From DAITAZ01 sp036824045 (GTDB lineage: Bacteria > Pseudomonadota > Gammaproteobacteria > Burkholderiales > Rhodocyclaceae): DNA of 64,000 nucleotides. Location of the stretch: the NCBI GenBank assembly GCA_036824045.1, contig DAITAZ010000021.1, forward strand, positions 1-64,000, read 5' to 3'. The notes beneath the pieces are model-generated. The model was given only the letters and a program-made list of their open reading frames with translations. It was not told where the DNA came from and ran no database searches. Position numbers and translations under genes: made by a program. This document shows positions 32,471 to 42,029 of this stretch, one piece after another (the first letter of the stretch is position 1; each line of letters starts with the position of its first letter).

Positions 32471-35101
32471 TCAGCCGAGTTTGCCGAGCATCGCCTTTGC
32501 CTGGGCCTGTTGATCGGGATTACCTTCCTGCAACACCTCACCCAGCAACTCCCGGGCACCTTCTTTATCCCCCATCTCTTCATAGGCTTTCGCAAGCTCG
32601 AGCTTGGTCGCCACCTCGCCGAAGGCCGCGCTATCCAGCGCGGGCACTTGGCTCGGGGCACTCGCCGCCGCGGCATCGCCCAAATCCAGATCAATGGATG
32701 AGAGATCCACCTGAGGTTTCGCGGCAGGCGTCGCAGCCGGCTCCGCCAGATCAAAGCTGAGGTCAGCCATCGGTCCCTTGCCCGATTCGGTCACAGTCTC
32801 ACCGAGATCGAAATCCAGCGACATCTTGGGCTCGGTCTTGCCACCACCGGCAGCTGTATCCATGACGGACAAACTCGAAACGGCAGGCTTCGACTCCGGC
32901 ATTTCCAGCCCCAGGTCGATATCGACTTTCGGTACCGCAGGCTCCGAGGCGGCCGGCGACAGAAAATCTGTGACAGCGTCTTTTGCGGCTTGCGCCTGAC
33001 CTCCCGCCCATGCAGCAGCTCCAGTCACCGCAGCCGTGGCCACACCGCCAAGTCCCGAACCCTCCTGACCATCTCCACCATAGAGCGGATTGGTCGGATC
33101 AAGCCGCTGCCCCATCGCGGCCGCTTTTTCCCAGTCGGCACCAACACCACCCGTCTGGTTGTACAGCTCGGAAGCGATGGTCTCAAACTGCTTGGGGCTG
33201 TTGCGCTGGGAATAGATCTCCAACAACTTGAGATGGATGGCATGACGCGACGGCTCGGTCTTGAGCGCTTCGAGCAGAATTTCTTCCGCCTGGGCGTCAC
33301 GGCCATAGGCAATATAGACATCTGCCTCCGCAACGGGATCGACCCCTTCGTCGTTCTCGGCCGCGGCAATGCTCGCTTGCGAGAAGTCGGTCTGGATCGA
33401 ACTGCCACTCGAATCGGCAATGCTACCGCCCGCAGCACCAAACACTGAATCCAGCGCCGGCGTACCGGTCGTCGTGTTGCCCGAGATCGTGGGCTCCGCA
33501 ACGGCATCGGCTTCAGCCTTGCGCTTCTGACGCGCCCGCAATCCAAAATAGCCAAGCAGCAACGCCAAAATACCGCCGCCACCCGCCAGAGCAACCGGAT
33601 TCTCCATCAACTGCTCAACGATGCCGGGTTCCTCAACCTCTGGCTCGGGGAGCGGCACCGGCTTCTTGACAGGTGGTTTGGGTGTCTCCGGCTTGGGTGG
33701 TGCATCAGGCTTCACCGCGTCAGGCTTGACCTCGGGCTTCGCAGCTTCAACCGGAGGCTTGGCATCACCAGCTGCACCGGCGGGCTTCTCGGCAACCACC
33801 GGCGCCGGAACCACGGGCTTCGCTTCTGGTTCGACCTTCTTCGCCGCGTCAGCAGGCGATTTGCCACCCTGCGCTTGCTTTTGCAACTCAGCCAAGGACT
33901 GGTTCTTCAGTTCGAGCAGCTTGTTCAGCTCCTGAACATTACGCTCCAACTCAGCCACCCGGGAATTAGCCTCCTTGAGGGCCTTGTCTTTAGCGGCAAC
34001 CTCTTCTTCGAGTGCCATGCGGCCCTTGTCCGCGCCTTCGGCACCCTTCGCTTTGCCAGCAGCCGGCTGGGTCCTGGAAACCTGCACACGATCCTGATCA
34101 GCCGCTTTGGGAGCCTTGTCCTCGACCTTCGGCGTGATCTTTCCCTTGGCTTCCTGCTGGCCAACGTCTTCCTTGGCGGGAGCCGCCCCGGCCGCGGCAG
34201 AGGCAACCTTGGTACGGTAGCTATTGAAGTCAGCCGCCTGGGCGCGAACAATCTTGCGCGCCTCGGCCGCACTCACGCTCTGCGCTGCCGTCTGATCAGG
34301 AAGATTCAGGATCTTGCCGGTTTTGAGTCGATTGATATTCTTGCCGACAAAGGCGTCTTCATTACCCTTCAGCAAAGCCACCAGCATTTGATCCAGGGAC
34401 ACGCCTTCAGCCATGTTGCGGTGGGCGATGCCGGCAAGGGTGTCACCCGATTTGACCGTATAGGTGCCAGCGGAGGACGCCGTCCCCTCCGGCTTTGCAT
34501 CGGATTTTGGTTCAACCTCCCGCACGGCCTTGCCCTTCTTGCCCTTGCTGGCGGCAGCCACCGTACTCTTGGTCTGAGCGGCGGGAGCGGGCTCCTCGGG
34601 AATGCTCAGTTTGGGCTCCGCCTCGGTCTTGGGGGCAGACGGGGTTGCCACCGGGGGCTTTGCTTCCGGCAACGCTACCGGAGCTGGCACCGGCTTGGCA
34701 GGGGTTGCATCCGCGGGATCAAGCAGGAACGTGTATTCCCGGACGAGCCGCCCGCCCGCCCAGTTCAATTCGAGCAACAAATCGAGGAAGGGCTCGTTGA
34801 TCGGCCGGTCGCTGGCGATCCGCACCACCCCTTGGCTCGCGCCCTTGCGATCCACCGAAATCTTCAGTCCGGAAAGAGCCGGCCCGAATTCGATCCCCGC
34901 CTGTTTGAACGCTTCAGGCGAGGCCAATTTGGCGGTGAGAGTACTCAACTCATCGGCCGACGCATTGAGCTCCACTTCTGCCTTGAGCGGTTGCCCAAGC
35001 GCACTTAGCACAGTCAACCGCCCCAAACCAGCCGCACCAGCCACTGTGGGGAGCGCGGCAATCAGCGCCGCCAGAATCGAAGCTCTCAAAGTCGTATTCA
35101 T
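32471..35101 (-). CDS. fimV: FimV-family peptidoglycan-binding pilus assembly protein
   Basis: A large 876-residue inner-membrane protein of the FimV/HubP type, which organises type IV pili and pole markers. A signal peptide (about 1-24) is followed by the conserved FimV N-terminal domain (LGRLTVLSALGQPLKAEVEL). A LysM domain spans about 212-264 (YTVKSGDTLAGIAHRN). A coiled-coil and Pro/Lys-rich stretch leads to one transmembrane helix near 510. The acidic cytoplasmic part holds the FimV C-terminal TPR-like motif, LELAKAYEEMGDKEGARELL, near 845-864. It is first in the run leading to truA and trp genes. Confidence 0.96.
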   Translation of the reverse strand: MNTTLRASILAALIAALPTVAGAAGLGRLTVLSALGQPLKAEVELNASADELSTLTAKLASPEAFKQAGIEFGPALSGLKISVDRKGASQGVVRIASDRPINEPFLDLLLELNWAGGRLVREYTFLLDPADATPAKPVPAPVALPEAKPPVATPSAPKTEAEPKLSIPEEPAPAAQTKSTVAAASKGKKGKAVREVEPKSDAKPEGTASSAGTYTVKSGDTLAGIAHRNMAEGVSLDQMLVALLKGNEDAFVGKNINRLKTGKILNLPDQTAAQSVSAAEARKIVRAQAADFNSYRTKVASAAAGAAPAKEDVGQQEAKGKITPKVEDKAPKAADQDRVQVSRTQPAAGKAKGAEGADKGRMALEEEVAAKDKALKEANSRVAELERNVQELNKLLELKNQSLAELQKQAQGGKSPADAAKKVEPEAKPVVPAPVVAEKPAGAAGDAKPPVEAAKPEVKPDAVKPDAPPKPETPKPPVKKPVPLPEPEVEEPGIVEQLMENPVALAGGGGILALLLGYFGLRARQKRKAEADAVAEPTISGNTTTGTPALDSVFGAAGGSIADSSGSSIQTDFSQASIAAAENDEGVDPVAEADVYIAYGRDAQAEEILLEALKTEPSRHAIHLKLLEIYSQRNSPKQFETIASELYNQTGGVGADWEKAAAMGQRLDPTNPLYGGDGQEGSGLGGVATAAVTGAAAWAGGQAQAAKDAVTDFLSPAASEPAVPKVDIDLGLEMPESKPAVSSLSVMDTAAGGGKTEPKMSLDFDLGETVTESGKGPMADLSFDLAEPAATPAAKPQVDLSSIDLDLGDAAAASAPSQVPALDSAAFGEVATKLELAKAYEEMGDKEGARELLGEVLQEGNPDQQAQAKAMLGKLG

Positions 35102-35286
35102 GTCGTTTCCTCAGCCGCTTATCCCATGCGGAGCAGTGTGCTAATTCTTAAAATAACATCATGAGGTTAGCGTTGCAAGCTAAACCAGCTTATCACAAGG
35201 GAGAACAACGACCACCCGAAAATACACGAAAAACCTGCTTAGTTCGGGTTTTTCCACATTCCAGGAGTGTAATGCGAAGGAGATGA

Positions 35287-35311
35287 ACGGGCCGAATATT
35301 CGTCGGCCCGT
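35287..35311 (-). terminator. Hairpin after asd
   Basis: ACGGGCCGA and TCGGCCCGT form a nine-base inverted repeat 17 bases beyond the asd stop. The T content after it on the reverse strand is modest. The rest of the 226-base gap before fimV shows no gene. Confidence 0.65.
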
Positions 35312-35327
35312 TACAAAGGTGAAATGA

Positions 35328-36458
35328 TCAAGCCTCCAGCAGGATGCGCAGCATCCGGCGCAGGGGCTCGGCAGCCCCCCAGAGGAGTTGGTCGCCACAA
35401 GTAAAGGCGCCGAGATACTCCGGCCCCATAGCCAGCTTGTGCAGGCGGCCTACGGGGATGGTCAACGTGCCGGTCACGGCGGCAGGGGTCAGTTCCCGCT
35501 CGGTGATTTCCCGCTCGTTGGGCACAACCTTGACCCAGTCATTGGCCGTGCCAATGATCTGAGCAAGCTCGTCCAGCGGCACATCCTTCTTGAGCTTGAT
35601 GGTAAGTCCCTGAGAGTGGCAACGCATGGCACCGATTCGCACACACAGCCCGTCAATCGGGATGCTACCAGGCGTGCGGAATGCCGGCTTGCCAAGAATC
35701 TTGTTGCACTCTGCCCCGCCTTTCCATTCCTCCTTGGACTGGCCGTTCTCCACCGGAACGTCGATCCATGGAATCAGCGACCCAGCCAAGGGCGTGTTGC
35801 GGAAGTTGCGCGTGGGGAAATCGGCGGAACGCATGGTTTCAGCCACCTTGCGGTCGATATCAAGAATGGCTGACGCCGGGCTTGCCAACTGCGCCTTCAC
35901 CGCGTCGTGGAGCACCCCCATCTGCGACAACAATTCGCGCATGTTCTGCGCGCCGGCCCCGGAGGCAGCCTGGTAAGTCATCGCGGAAACCCACTCGACC
36001 AGATCGTTCTGGAACAACCCACCCAAGCCCATGAGCATCAGCGAAACCGTACAGTTTCCGCCAATGTAGTTCTTGATTCCGCGAGCCAGCCCGTCCTTGA
36101 TGACGCCGAGATTGACCGGGTCCAGCACGATGATGGCATCGTCCGCCATGCGCAGGGAGGAAGCGGCATCGATCCAGTAGCCATTCCAACCTGCAGCACG
36201 CAACTTGGGAAACACTTCCTTGGTGTAATCACCCCCCTGGCAGGTCAAGACTACATCCATCTGCTTCAAGGCATCGATGGACATGGCGTCCTGCAACTGC
36301 CCGGCCTCCTTGCCACCAAAGGCCGGGGCAGCCGTGCCCGCTGCCGACGTGGAGAAATACACCGGCTCGAACAGGGCGAAATCTCCCTCCTCGCCCATGC
36401 GCTGCATGAGTACCGACCCGACCATCCCGCGCCAGCCAACCAGACCAACTTTCTTCAT
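35328..36458 (-). CDS. asd: Aspartate-semialdehyde dehydrogenase (Asd)
   Basis: Reduces aspartyl phosphate to the semialdehyde shared by Lys, Met, Thr and diaminopimelate synthesis. The 376 residues begin KKVGLVGWRGMVGSVLMQRM, the NADP-binding loop. The catalytic cysteine is in GGNCTVSLMLMGLGG near residue 135, and the late RIGAMRCHSQGLTIKL segment has the active-site His. ATG at 36458 is used; another ATG three codons upstream is possible. It follows leuB by 33 bases. Confidence 0.97.
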   Translation of the reverse strand: MKKVGLVGWRGMVGSVLMQRMGEEGDFALFEPVYFSTSAAGTAAPAFGGKEAGQLQDAMSIDALKQMDVVLTCQGGDYTKEVFPKLRAAGWNGYWIDAASSLRMADDAIIVLDPVNLGVIKDGLARGIKNYIGGNCTVSLMLMGLGGLFQNDLVEWVSAMTYQAASGAGAQNMRELLSQMGVLHDAVKAQLASPASAILDIDRKVAETMRSADFPTRNFRNTPLAGSLIPWIDVPVENGQSKEEWKGGAECNKILGKPAFRTPGSIPIDGLCVRIGAMRCHSQGLTIKLKKDVPLDELAQIIGTANDWVKVVPNEREITERELTPAAVTGTLTIPVGRLHKLAMGPEYLGAFTCGDQLLWGAAEPLRRMLRILLEA

Positions 36459-36491
36459 AAGCGTCATCCCAATCTAGAAATCAGTTCAGCT

Positions 36492-37553
36492 TCACAGGGC
36501 TGCCAGCACAGCATCGCCCATCTCGACCGTACCCACCTTGCGGGTACCCGGCTCAAAAATGTCGCCCGTCCGGTAGCCGTCGGCCAGCACCTTTTTCACC
36601 GCGCGTTCAACCCGAACGGCGGCAGCCTCTTCGTTGAGCGAATAACGCAGCATCATCGCCACCGATAGAATCATCGCCAAGGGATTGGCCAATCCCTTGC
36701 CAGCAATATCAGGCGCGGAGCCATGGATGGGCTCATACATACCCTTGTTGTTCTCGTCGAGCGAAGCGGAGGGCAGCATTCCGATGGAGCCGGTGAGCAT
36801 GGATGCCTCGTCGGACAGGATGTCGCCAAAGATATTGCCGGTCACCATCACGTCAAACTGCTTGGGGTTGCGCACCAGCTGCATGGCGGCGTTATCCACC
36901 AGCATGTGCGACAGGGCAACATCCGGATACTCCTTGCCGACTTCTTCCATCACGTCGCGCCAAAGCTGAGTGCATTCGAGGACATTCATCTTGTCCACCG
37001 AGCACAGACGGCGGTCACGCTTTTGCGCCGCCTGGAACGCCACGTGGGCAATACGGCGCACCTCGGATTCCGAGTAGATCATGGTATTGAACCCGACCCG
37101 CTCTCCACCGCGCACCTCAATGCCACGGGGCTGACCGAAGTAGATGTCGCCTGTCAATTCACGGACGATCAGAATATCCAGCCCGGCAACAATCTCCGGT
37201 TTCAGCGACGACGCATTCGCCAACTCCGGGTAGAGCACCGCCGGCCGCAGGTTGGCAAACAGGTTCAGTTCCTTGCGGATGCCGAGCAAGCCCCGCTCGG
37301 GCCGTTGCTCCCGCGGCAGTACGTCATACTGCGGTCCTCCTACTGCGGCCAGCAACACTGCATCGGCTTCCCGACCCAGTTTCAAGGTTTCTTCCGGCAG
37401 GGGTTTGCCGGTCGCATCCACCGCCGCACCGCCGATCAAGGCAGTTTCGGTCTCGATCTTCAAGCCATCCGAGCGCAGGGCATCCACCACACGCAGAGCC
37501 TGCCCCATGATTTCGGGGCCAATGCCATCACCCGGCAGAACACAGACTTTCAT
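36492..37553 (-). CDS. leuB: 3-Isopropylmalate dehydrogenase (LeuB)
   Basis: Oxidatively decarboxylates 3-isopropylmalate in leucine synthesis. The 353 residues show LPGDGIGPEIM at the start, the RELTGDIYFGQPRG substrate loop, the catalytic KMNVLECTQLWR near residue 189 and the NAD-recognition HGSAPDIAGKGLANP near 277. ATG at 37553 is preceded by GAGAGAG. It lies 38 bases after leuD. Confidence 0.98.
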   Translation of the reverse strand: MKVCVLPGDGIGPEIMGQALRVVDALRSDGLKIETETALIGGAAVDATGKPLPEETLKLGREADAVLLAAVGGPQYDVLPREQRPERGLLGIRKELNLFANLRPAVLYPELANASSLKPEIVAGLDILIVRELTGDIYFGQPRGIEVRGGERVGFNTMIYSESEVRRIAHVAFQAAQKRDRRLCSVDKMNVLECTQLWRDVMEEVGKEYPDVALSHMLVDNAAMQLVRNPKQFDVMVTGNIFGDILSDEASMLTGSIGMLPSASLDENNKGMYEPIHGSAPDIAGKGLANPLAMILSVAMMLRYSLNEEAAAVRVERAVKKVLADGYRTGDIFEPGTRKVGTVEMGDAVLAAL

Positions 37554-37591
37554 GCAATCTCTCTCTTTGATATTGGATGACCCAGGTCGGA

Positions 37592-38230
37592 TCACGCAAA
37601 CAGCCAAGGCTGCTCGATGCGGCGCCGGGCCTCGAACTCGCGAATCTTCTCCGCGTGCCGCAAAGTCAGTCCGATGTCGTCAAAGCCGTTGAGCAGGCAG
37701 TACTTGCGGAAGGGATCAATTTCGAATCCCAGCACCTTGCCGTCCGGACGCGTCACTGTCTGCGCCTCGAGATTCACTCTCAGCCTGTAACCCGGCTCGG
37801 CAAACGTCTGGGCGAACAAGGCATCGACTTCCACCGCGGGCAACCGAATGGGCAGCAACCCATTCTTGAAGCAGTTGTTGAAAAAAATGTCGGCAAAGCT
37901 CGTTCCGATCAATACCCGGAAACCATAGTCCTCGATCGCCCAGGGAGCGTGCTCCCGGGACGACCCACATCCAAAGTTGTCCCGCGTCAGCAGAACCTGC
38001 GCCCCCCGGTAACGGGGCTGATTCAGCACGAAATCCGGATTCACCGGTCGATGGGTGTTATCCATCCCCGGCTGTCCAACGTCCAGGTATCGCCATTCGT
38101 CAAACAGATTCGGGCCAAAGCCCGTCCGCTTGATCGACTTCAGGAACTGCTTGGGGATGATGGCGTCGGTATCCACGTTGGCGCGATCCATGGGCGCCAC
38201 CAAACCATCCAAGCTGGTGAATTTCTGCAT
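37592..38230 (-). CDS. leuD: 3-Isopropylmalate dehydratase small subunit (LeuD)
   Basis: Small subunit of isopropylmalate isomerase. The 212 residues carry the swivel-domain signature DNFGCGSSREHAPWAI near residue 70 and the early DRANVDTDAIIPKQFL. Its ATG shares a base with the stop of the entericidin gene upstream (TAATG), so translation is coupled. Confidence 0.98.
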   Translation of the reverse strand: MQKFTSLDGLVAPMDRANVDTDAIIPKQFLKSIKRTGFGPNLFDEWRYLDVGQPGMDNTHRPVNPDFVLNQPRYRGAQVLLTRDNFGCGSSREHAPWAIEDYGFRVLIGTSFADIFFNNCFKNGLLPIRLPAVEVDALFAQTFAEPGYRLRVNLEAQTVTRPDGKVLGFEIDPFRKYCLLNGFDDIGLTLRHAEKIREFEARRRIEQPWLFA

Positions 38231-38358
38231 TACTGGCCCGCCTTTTTCTGAATGCTCTCGCCAACCTTCTCGATGTCTTTGCCCACGCCCTGAACCGTGT
38301 TGCAGCCGATGGCTGCCAAAGCAAGGAGGATGGTCAGGGTTACGGAAACGATACGCAT
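38230..38358 (-). CDS. Entericidin A/B family lipoprotein
   Basis: A 42-residue lipoprotein. It opens MRIVSVTLTILLALAAIGC, with the lipidation Cys19 right after a lipobox, and continues NTVQGVGKDIEKVGESIQKK, the amphipathic repeat typical of entericidins. Entericidins are small envelope toxin/antidote-like lipoproteins; no partner copy is seen here. GGGAG stands about eight bases before the ATG. It lies between leuC (14 bases upstream) and leuD (overlapping TAATG), so it is transcribed with leucine genes. Confidence 0.88.
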   Translation of the reverse strand: MRIVSVTLTILLALAAIGCNTVQGVGKDIEKVGESIQKKAGQ

Positions 38359-38372
38359 GATGGTGCTCCCGT

Positions 38373-39782
38373 TCAGATCAAGTCACGTACATCAACAAAG
38401 TAGCCGAACACTGCCGCGGCTGCAGCCATCTGCGGACTGACCAGATGGGTACGCCCCCCCGCCCCTTGGCGGCCCTCGAAATTACGGTTGGAAGTCGAGG
38501 CACAGCGCTCGCCCGGCTCCAGCCGGTCGGCGTTCATGGCCAGACACATGGAACACCCCGGCTCACGCCATTCAAACCCGGCGGCCTTGAATACCTGGTC
38601 CAGCCCCTCTGCTTCAGCTTGGCGCTTGACCAGTCCCGAGCCCGGTACCACCAGCGCCTGCTTGATGGTGGGCGCCACTTGCCGCCCCTTAACCACCACT
38701 GCCGCCGCGCGCAGATCCTCAATGCGGGAATTTGTACATGAGCCGATGAACACCCGGTCCATGCGAATGGCCTTGATCGGCGTCCGGGGCGTCAGCCCCA
38801 TATACTGCAATGCACGCCACATCCCTTCGCGCTTCACGGGGTCGATCTCCAGTGCCGGGTCCGGCACCTCGCCATTGACCTCGGTCACCATCTCCGGAGA
38901 CGTACCCCAGGTCACCTGCGGACGAATGGATGCCGCGTCAAGCTCCACCACCCGATCAAACTGGGCGCCGATATCGGACGTCAGGCTGCGCCAATACGCC
39001 ACAGCGCGATCCCAGGCTTCTCCGGTCGGCGCAAAAGGACGGCCCTTGACGTAATCGATGGTGACCTGATCCACCGCCACCATTCCGGCACGGGCACCCG
39101 CTTCGATGGCCATGTTGCACAGGGTCATCCGGCCCTCCATCGAGAGGCCGCGGATGGCACCGCCGCCAAACTCGATTGCGTAGCCCGTACCGCCCGCTGT
39201 TCCGATCTTGCCGATGACTGCCAGTGCCACATCTTTGGCCGAGATTCCCTTTCCCAGCTGGCCTTCCACCCGAACCAGCATGGTTCTGGACTTCTTCTGC
39301 AGCAGGCATTGGGTCGCCAGTACGTGCTCAACCTCCGAGGTGCCGATGCCATGCGCCAGGCAGGCAAAGGCACCGTGGGTACTGGTATGCGAATCTCCGC
39401 ACACGACAGTCATCCCCGGCAGCGTCGCGCCGTTCTCCGGCCCGACCACATGGACGATGCCCTGGCGCGAGTCCCGGAAGGGGTAATAAGCCAAGGCCCC
39501 TACTTCGCGGATGTTCGCATCCAGGGTTTCGACCTGTTGGCGGGAAATCGGGTCTTCAATGCCGCGGTCCCAATGGTCCGTCGGCGTATTGTGGTCCGCC
39601 GTCGCCACGATGGAACTCACCCGCCAAGGTTTGCGCCCGGCCACTTTGAGTCCCTCGAAAGCCTGTGGGCTCGTGACTTCGTGAATCAGATGGCGATCAA
39701 TATAGAGGAGCGCCGTTCCGTCCTCCTCCACATGCACCACGTGGCTGTTCCACAGCTTTTCGTAAAGCGTTTGCGCGATCAT
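38373..39782 (-). CDS. leuC: 3-Isopropylmalate dehydratase large subunit (LeuC)
   Basis: Large [4Fe-4S] subunit of isopropylmalate isomerase, 469 residues. Cluster cysteines are in GSCTNSRIEDLR near residue 347 and in CSMCLAMNADRLEPGERC near 406-423. The VCGDSHTSTHGAFACLAHG and GTGYAIEFGGGAIRGLSMEGR blocks are aconitase-family marks. It heads the leu run here; leuA is not in the window. Confidence 0.98.
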   Translation of the reverse strand: MIAQTLYEKLWNSHVVHVEEDGTALLYIDRHLIHEVTSPQAFEGLKVAGRKPWRVSSIVATADHNTPTDHWDRGIEDPISRQQVETLDANIREVGALAYYPFRDSRQGIVHVVGPENGATLPGMTVVCGDSHTSTHGAFACLAHGIGTSEVEHVLATQCLLQKKSRTMLVRVEGQLGKGISAKDVALAVIGKIGTAGGTGYAIEFGGGAIRGLSMEGRMTLCNMAIEAGARAGMVAVDQVTIDYVKGRPFAPTGEAWDRAVAYWRSLTSDIGAQFDRVVELDAASIRPQVTWGTSPEMVTEVNGEVPDPALEIDPVKREGMWRALQYMGLTPRTPIKAIRMDRVFIGSCTNSRIEDLRAAAVVVKGRQVAPTIKQALVVPGSGLVKRQAEAEGLDQVFKAAGFEWREPGCSMCLAMNADRLEPGERCASTSNRNFEGRQGAGGRTHLVSPQMAAAAAVFGYFVDVRDLI

Positions 39783-39842
39783 GCCTGCCCGCTGTCTAAA
39801 GTTAGCCGACGATTATTTCACAACACCTTGGGCCGCAACAAA

Positions 39843-39848
39843 TGTCAA
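39843..39848 (-). promoter_or_regulatory. -35 element of a probable leuC promoter
   Basis: A consensus TTGACA on the reverse strand stands about 61 bases before the leuC ATG. The -10 is not clear: TGTTGT follows at 17 bases and an AT-rich GAAATAAT a little later. No leucine leader peptide fits in the short remaining space. Confidence 0.45.
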
Positions 39849-39864
39849 GGCACCAAGACTGGGC

Positions 39865-39893
39865 GGGAGCGCTTGCCGGTCTTCGGCGCTCCC
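39865..39893 (-). terminator. Hairpin after the M48 lipoprotein gene
   Basis: GGGAGCGC and GCGCTCCC form an eight-base stem between the M48 gene and leuC, just before the TTGACA element. There is no T run, so its strength is uncertain. Confidence 0.5.
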
Positions 39894-39926
39894 TGGGTGA
39901 GACCCGCGCCTTGAACACCCCCCGCC

Positions 39927-40715
39927 TCATTTGCCCGGGCGGTAGTACTGCATGGCCTCGGGCAGCCACCCTTCAATCTGACGAATCCGCGTGGAATCAG
40001 CGGGATGAGTGGAAAGTAGCTCCGGCGGTTTGCCACCTTTGGCGTTCTCCGCCATGCGCACCCATAGATCACGTGCTGCGGTGGGGTTGTAGCCAGCTTT
40101 GGCCATGTAGATCAGCCCCATGCGGTCAGCTTCGGATTCCTGCAAGCGCGAATAGGGTAGCAGCACGCCGACGGTCAATCCCGCGCCAAGCAAACCTGCG
40201 TAAAGGTTCGCCCGGTCTGACTTGCCCGAGGCCATCATGCCCACGGCCAGCGCAACCGTCACGCCCTGGGCAGCCATTTGATGGCTTACCCGTTCACCAC
40301 CGTGGCGAGCAATGGCGTGCGCGACTTCGTGGCCGATCACCGCGGCCAGGCCCGCCTCGTCCTTTGTGACCGGCAGAATCCCCGTGTACACCGCCACCTT
40401 GCCGCCCGGCAAACAAAAGGCGTTCACCGTCTTGTCATTGTCGATGACCTTGAACTCCCACTGGTAATCCGTCTTCCCGGTCGCCGCAGCAATCCGGCGC
40501 CCCACGCGGGTCACCAGCTCGTTGGCCCGGGGGTCGTGGGAGATCTTTTCTTTCTCCAGCACTTCTCTGTACGCCGAATACCCCATCTTCACTTCTTCCG
40601 GTTCGCTGATGAGCAACATCTGCGACCGGCCCGTGATCGGCACAGTCTGACAAGCAGCAAGATAGACTGCCGCAATCGCCATCGCCGCCAACCAGGATCG
40701 GGTGTTCCTTCGCAT
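39927..40715 (-). CDS. M48 family metallopeptidase, lipoprotein (LoiP-like)
   Basis: A 262-residue envelope zinc protease. The lipobox LAAC puts the lipid on Cys22. The metal site HEVAHAIARH lies near residue 129 and the third ligand glutamate in ESEADRMGLIYM near 194. The NAFCLPGGKVAVYTGIL strand precedes the active helix as in LoiP/YggG and BepA relatives, which degrade or help fold outer-membrane proteins. BepA's C-terminal TPR part is absent, so LoiP is the closer comparison. Confidence 0.93.
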   Translation of the reverse strand: MRRNTRSWLAAMAIAAVYLAACQTVPITGRSQMLLISEPEEVKMGYSAYREVLEKEKISHDPRANELVTRVGRRIAAATGKTDYQWEFKVIDNDKTVNAFCLPGGKVAVYTGILPVTKDEAGLAAVIGHEVAHAIARHGGERVSHQMAAQGVTVALAVGMMASGKSDRANLYAGLLGAGLTVGVLLPYSRLQESEADRMGLIYMAKAGYNPTAARDLWVRMAENAKGGKPPELLSTHPADSTRIRQIEGWLPEAMQYYRPGK

Positions 40716-40760
40716 GAATCCCTCCTCTCATCGCACTCGTGGATCCCTGAAGATGCTCGT

Positions 40761-41918
40761 TCAACGTGCCATCGCGGAATCCGCTGACCGCTCCCGCCAC
40801 CCCGCGGCGAGCCACAGCAAGCCCACCAGCGCAAACGCGGACCCAAGACTATAAGTCAGCGCGGGGCCTGCCCAATCCCACGCCCATCCGCTCGCCAAGC
40901 CCCCGAGCATGCCACCGGCACCAAACGAAACACTCCCGTACAACGCCTGTCCCCTCGCCTGCAACCGACCGGGGAACCATTTGCTGATCACGGCCACTGT
41001 CGCTGCATGATAGGCGCCGAAGGTCGCACCGTGCAGCAGTTGCGCAAGAAAGATGATTGAGGGATGACCCACCCCCCAGCCGATCATCAGAAAGCGTACG
41101 ACCGCGCAGCCAAAGCTCGCCACCAGAATCTGCCTCGGACTGGCCCGGCGCAACAGCCTTGGCATGACCAGAAACACCCCGATCTCTGCCACCACTCCCA
41201 GTGACCACAAAGCGCCCACCGCCGCCTTGCTGTAGCCATTGGCAACGAGGAAGATGGAATAGAAAACGTAGAGCGCCCCATGCGCCGCCGACATGAAAAA
41301 GCATGCCCCCAGGAGCGCCTGCACTTCTTTCCGGCGTAGCGTTTCCCGCAGCGAATCCACTGCCTCCTCAACTGGACGCGTCGGTACAGCAGGCAGCAGC
41401 AGCGCGCTGCCAAGAATGCCCAGTAGCAGCAGCAAAGCCATCCACAGGAACGAGGAAGCGGGGAAACGATCCAGGGCTTGCCCAATCAGCAACACCGCCG
41501 CGATGAACCCCACCGACCCCCAAAGCCGGATCGAGCCGTAGCGATGGGTATCCTTGCCCAATTGCCCCAGCACCAGCGCCTCCACCAGTGGCAAAGCCGC
41601 ACTCCAGAAGAAAGCCAGCACCGCCATGGCCAGGAATACGCCACCAAAGCTGGTCGTGAAGAAAAACCCGGCAAAGCCGAGCACGCTCATGAGTGCCGAA
41701 AACCGGACGATACCCACAGCGCTCCGGCTGTGATCAGCCAACCATCCCCACAGGTTGGGCGCCACCACCCTCATGACCTGCATCAGCGACATCAGAACGC
41801 CAATATCCCACGCGTTGAAGTCCAAGGACTTCAAGTACAACCCGAAGTAGGGAGACAAGGCGCCGATGAAGGCAAAGTAGAAAAAATAATAGGCGGACAG
41901 CCGCCAGAAAGACGTCAT
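40761..41918 (-). CDS. MFS transporter, phenylpropionate permease (HcaT)-like
   Basis: An inner-membrane protein of about 385 residues with twelve hydrophobic segments in two halves, of the MFS_1-like/PPP family. The conserved opening is FWRLSAYYFFYFAFIGALSP, followed by LYLKSLDFNAWDIGVLMS; GSIRLWGSVGFIAAVLL near 125 is also typical. The family name does not fix a substrate. ATG at 41918 is used; an upstream ATG at 41966 adds 16 residues that look like leader sequence. Confidence 0.88.
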   Translation of the reverse strand: MTSFWRLSAYYFFYFAFIGALSPYFGLYLKSLDFNAWDIGVLMSLMQVMRVVAPNLWGWLADHSRSAVGIVRFSALMSVLGFAGFFFTTSFGGVFLAMAVLAFFWSAALPLVEALVLGQLGKDTHRYGSIRLWGSVGFIAAVLLIGQALDRFPASSFLWMALLLLLGILGSALLLPAVPTRPVEEAVDSLRETLRRKEVQALLGACFFMSAAHGALYVFYSIFLVANGYSKAAVGALWSLGVVAEIGVFLVMPRLLRRASPRQILVASFGCAVVRFLMIGWGVGHPSIIFLAQLLHGATFGAYHAATVAVISKWFPGRLQARGQALYGSVSFGAGGMLGGLASGWAWDWAGPALTYSLGSAFALVGLLWLAAGWRERSADSAMAR

Positions 41919-41971
41919 GAGCCCGATTTTATCAGGCGGGGCCTGTTTCTCCTGCCCGCTCGCCAAAAATG

Positions 41972-42002
41972 AAAAAGGGCGCCATCCTGTCGATGACGCC
42001 CT
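41972..42002 (-). terminator. Terminator after the YdcH-like gene
   Basis: On the reverse strand AGGGCG pairs with CGCCCT around a 15-base loop and is followed by TTTTTCATTTTT. It lies 28 bases beyond the YdcH-like stop. Confidence 0.75.
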
Positions 42003-42029
42003 CCCGAGTGCAAAGCCGATGAATCGCGG

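Noticed and set aside
39783..39926. Leucine leader peptide before leuC
   Set aside because: The space between the TTGACA element and leuC is too short and holds no leucine-rich frame.
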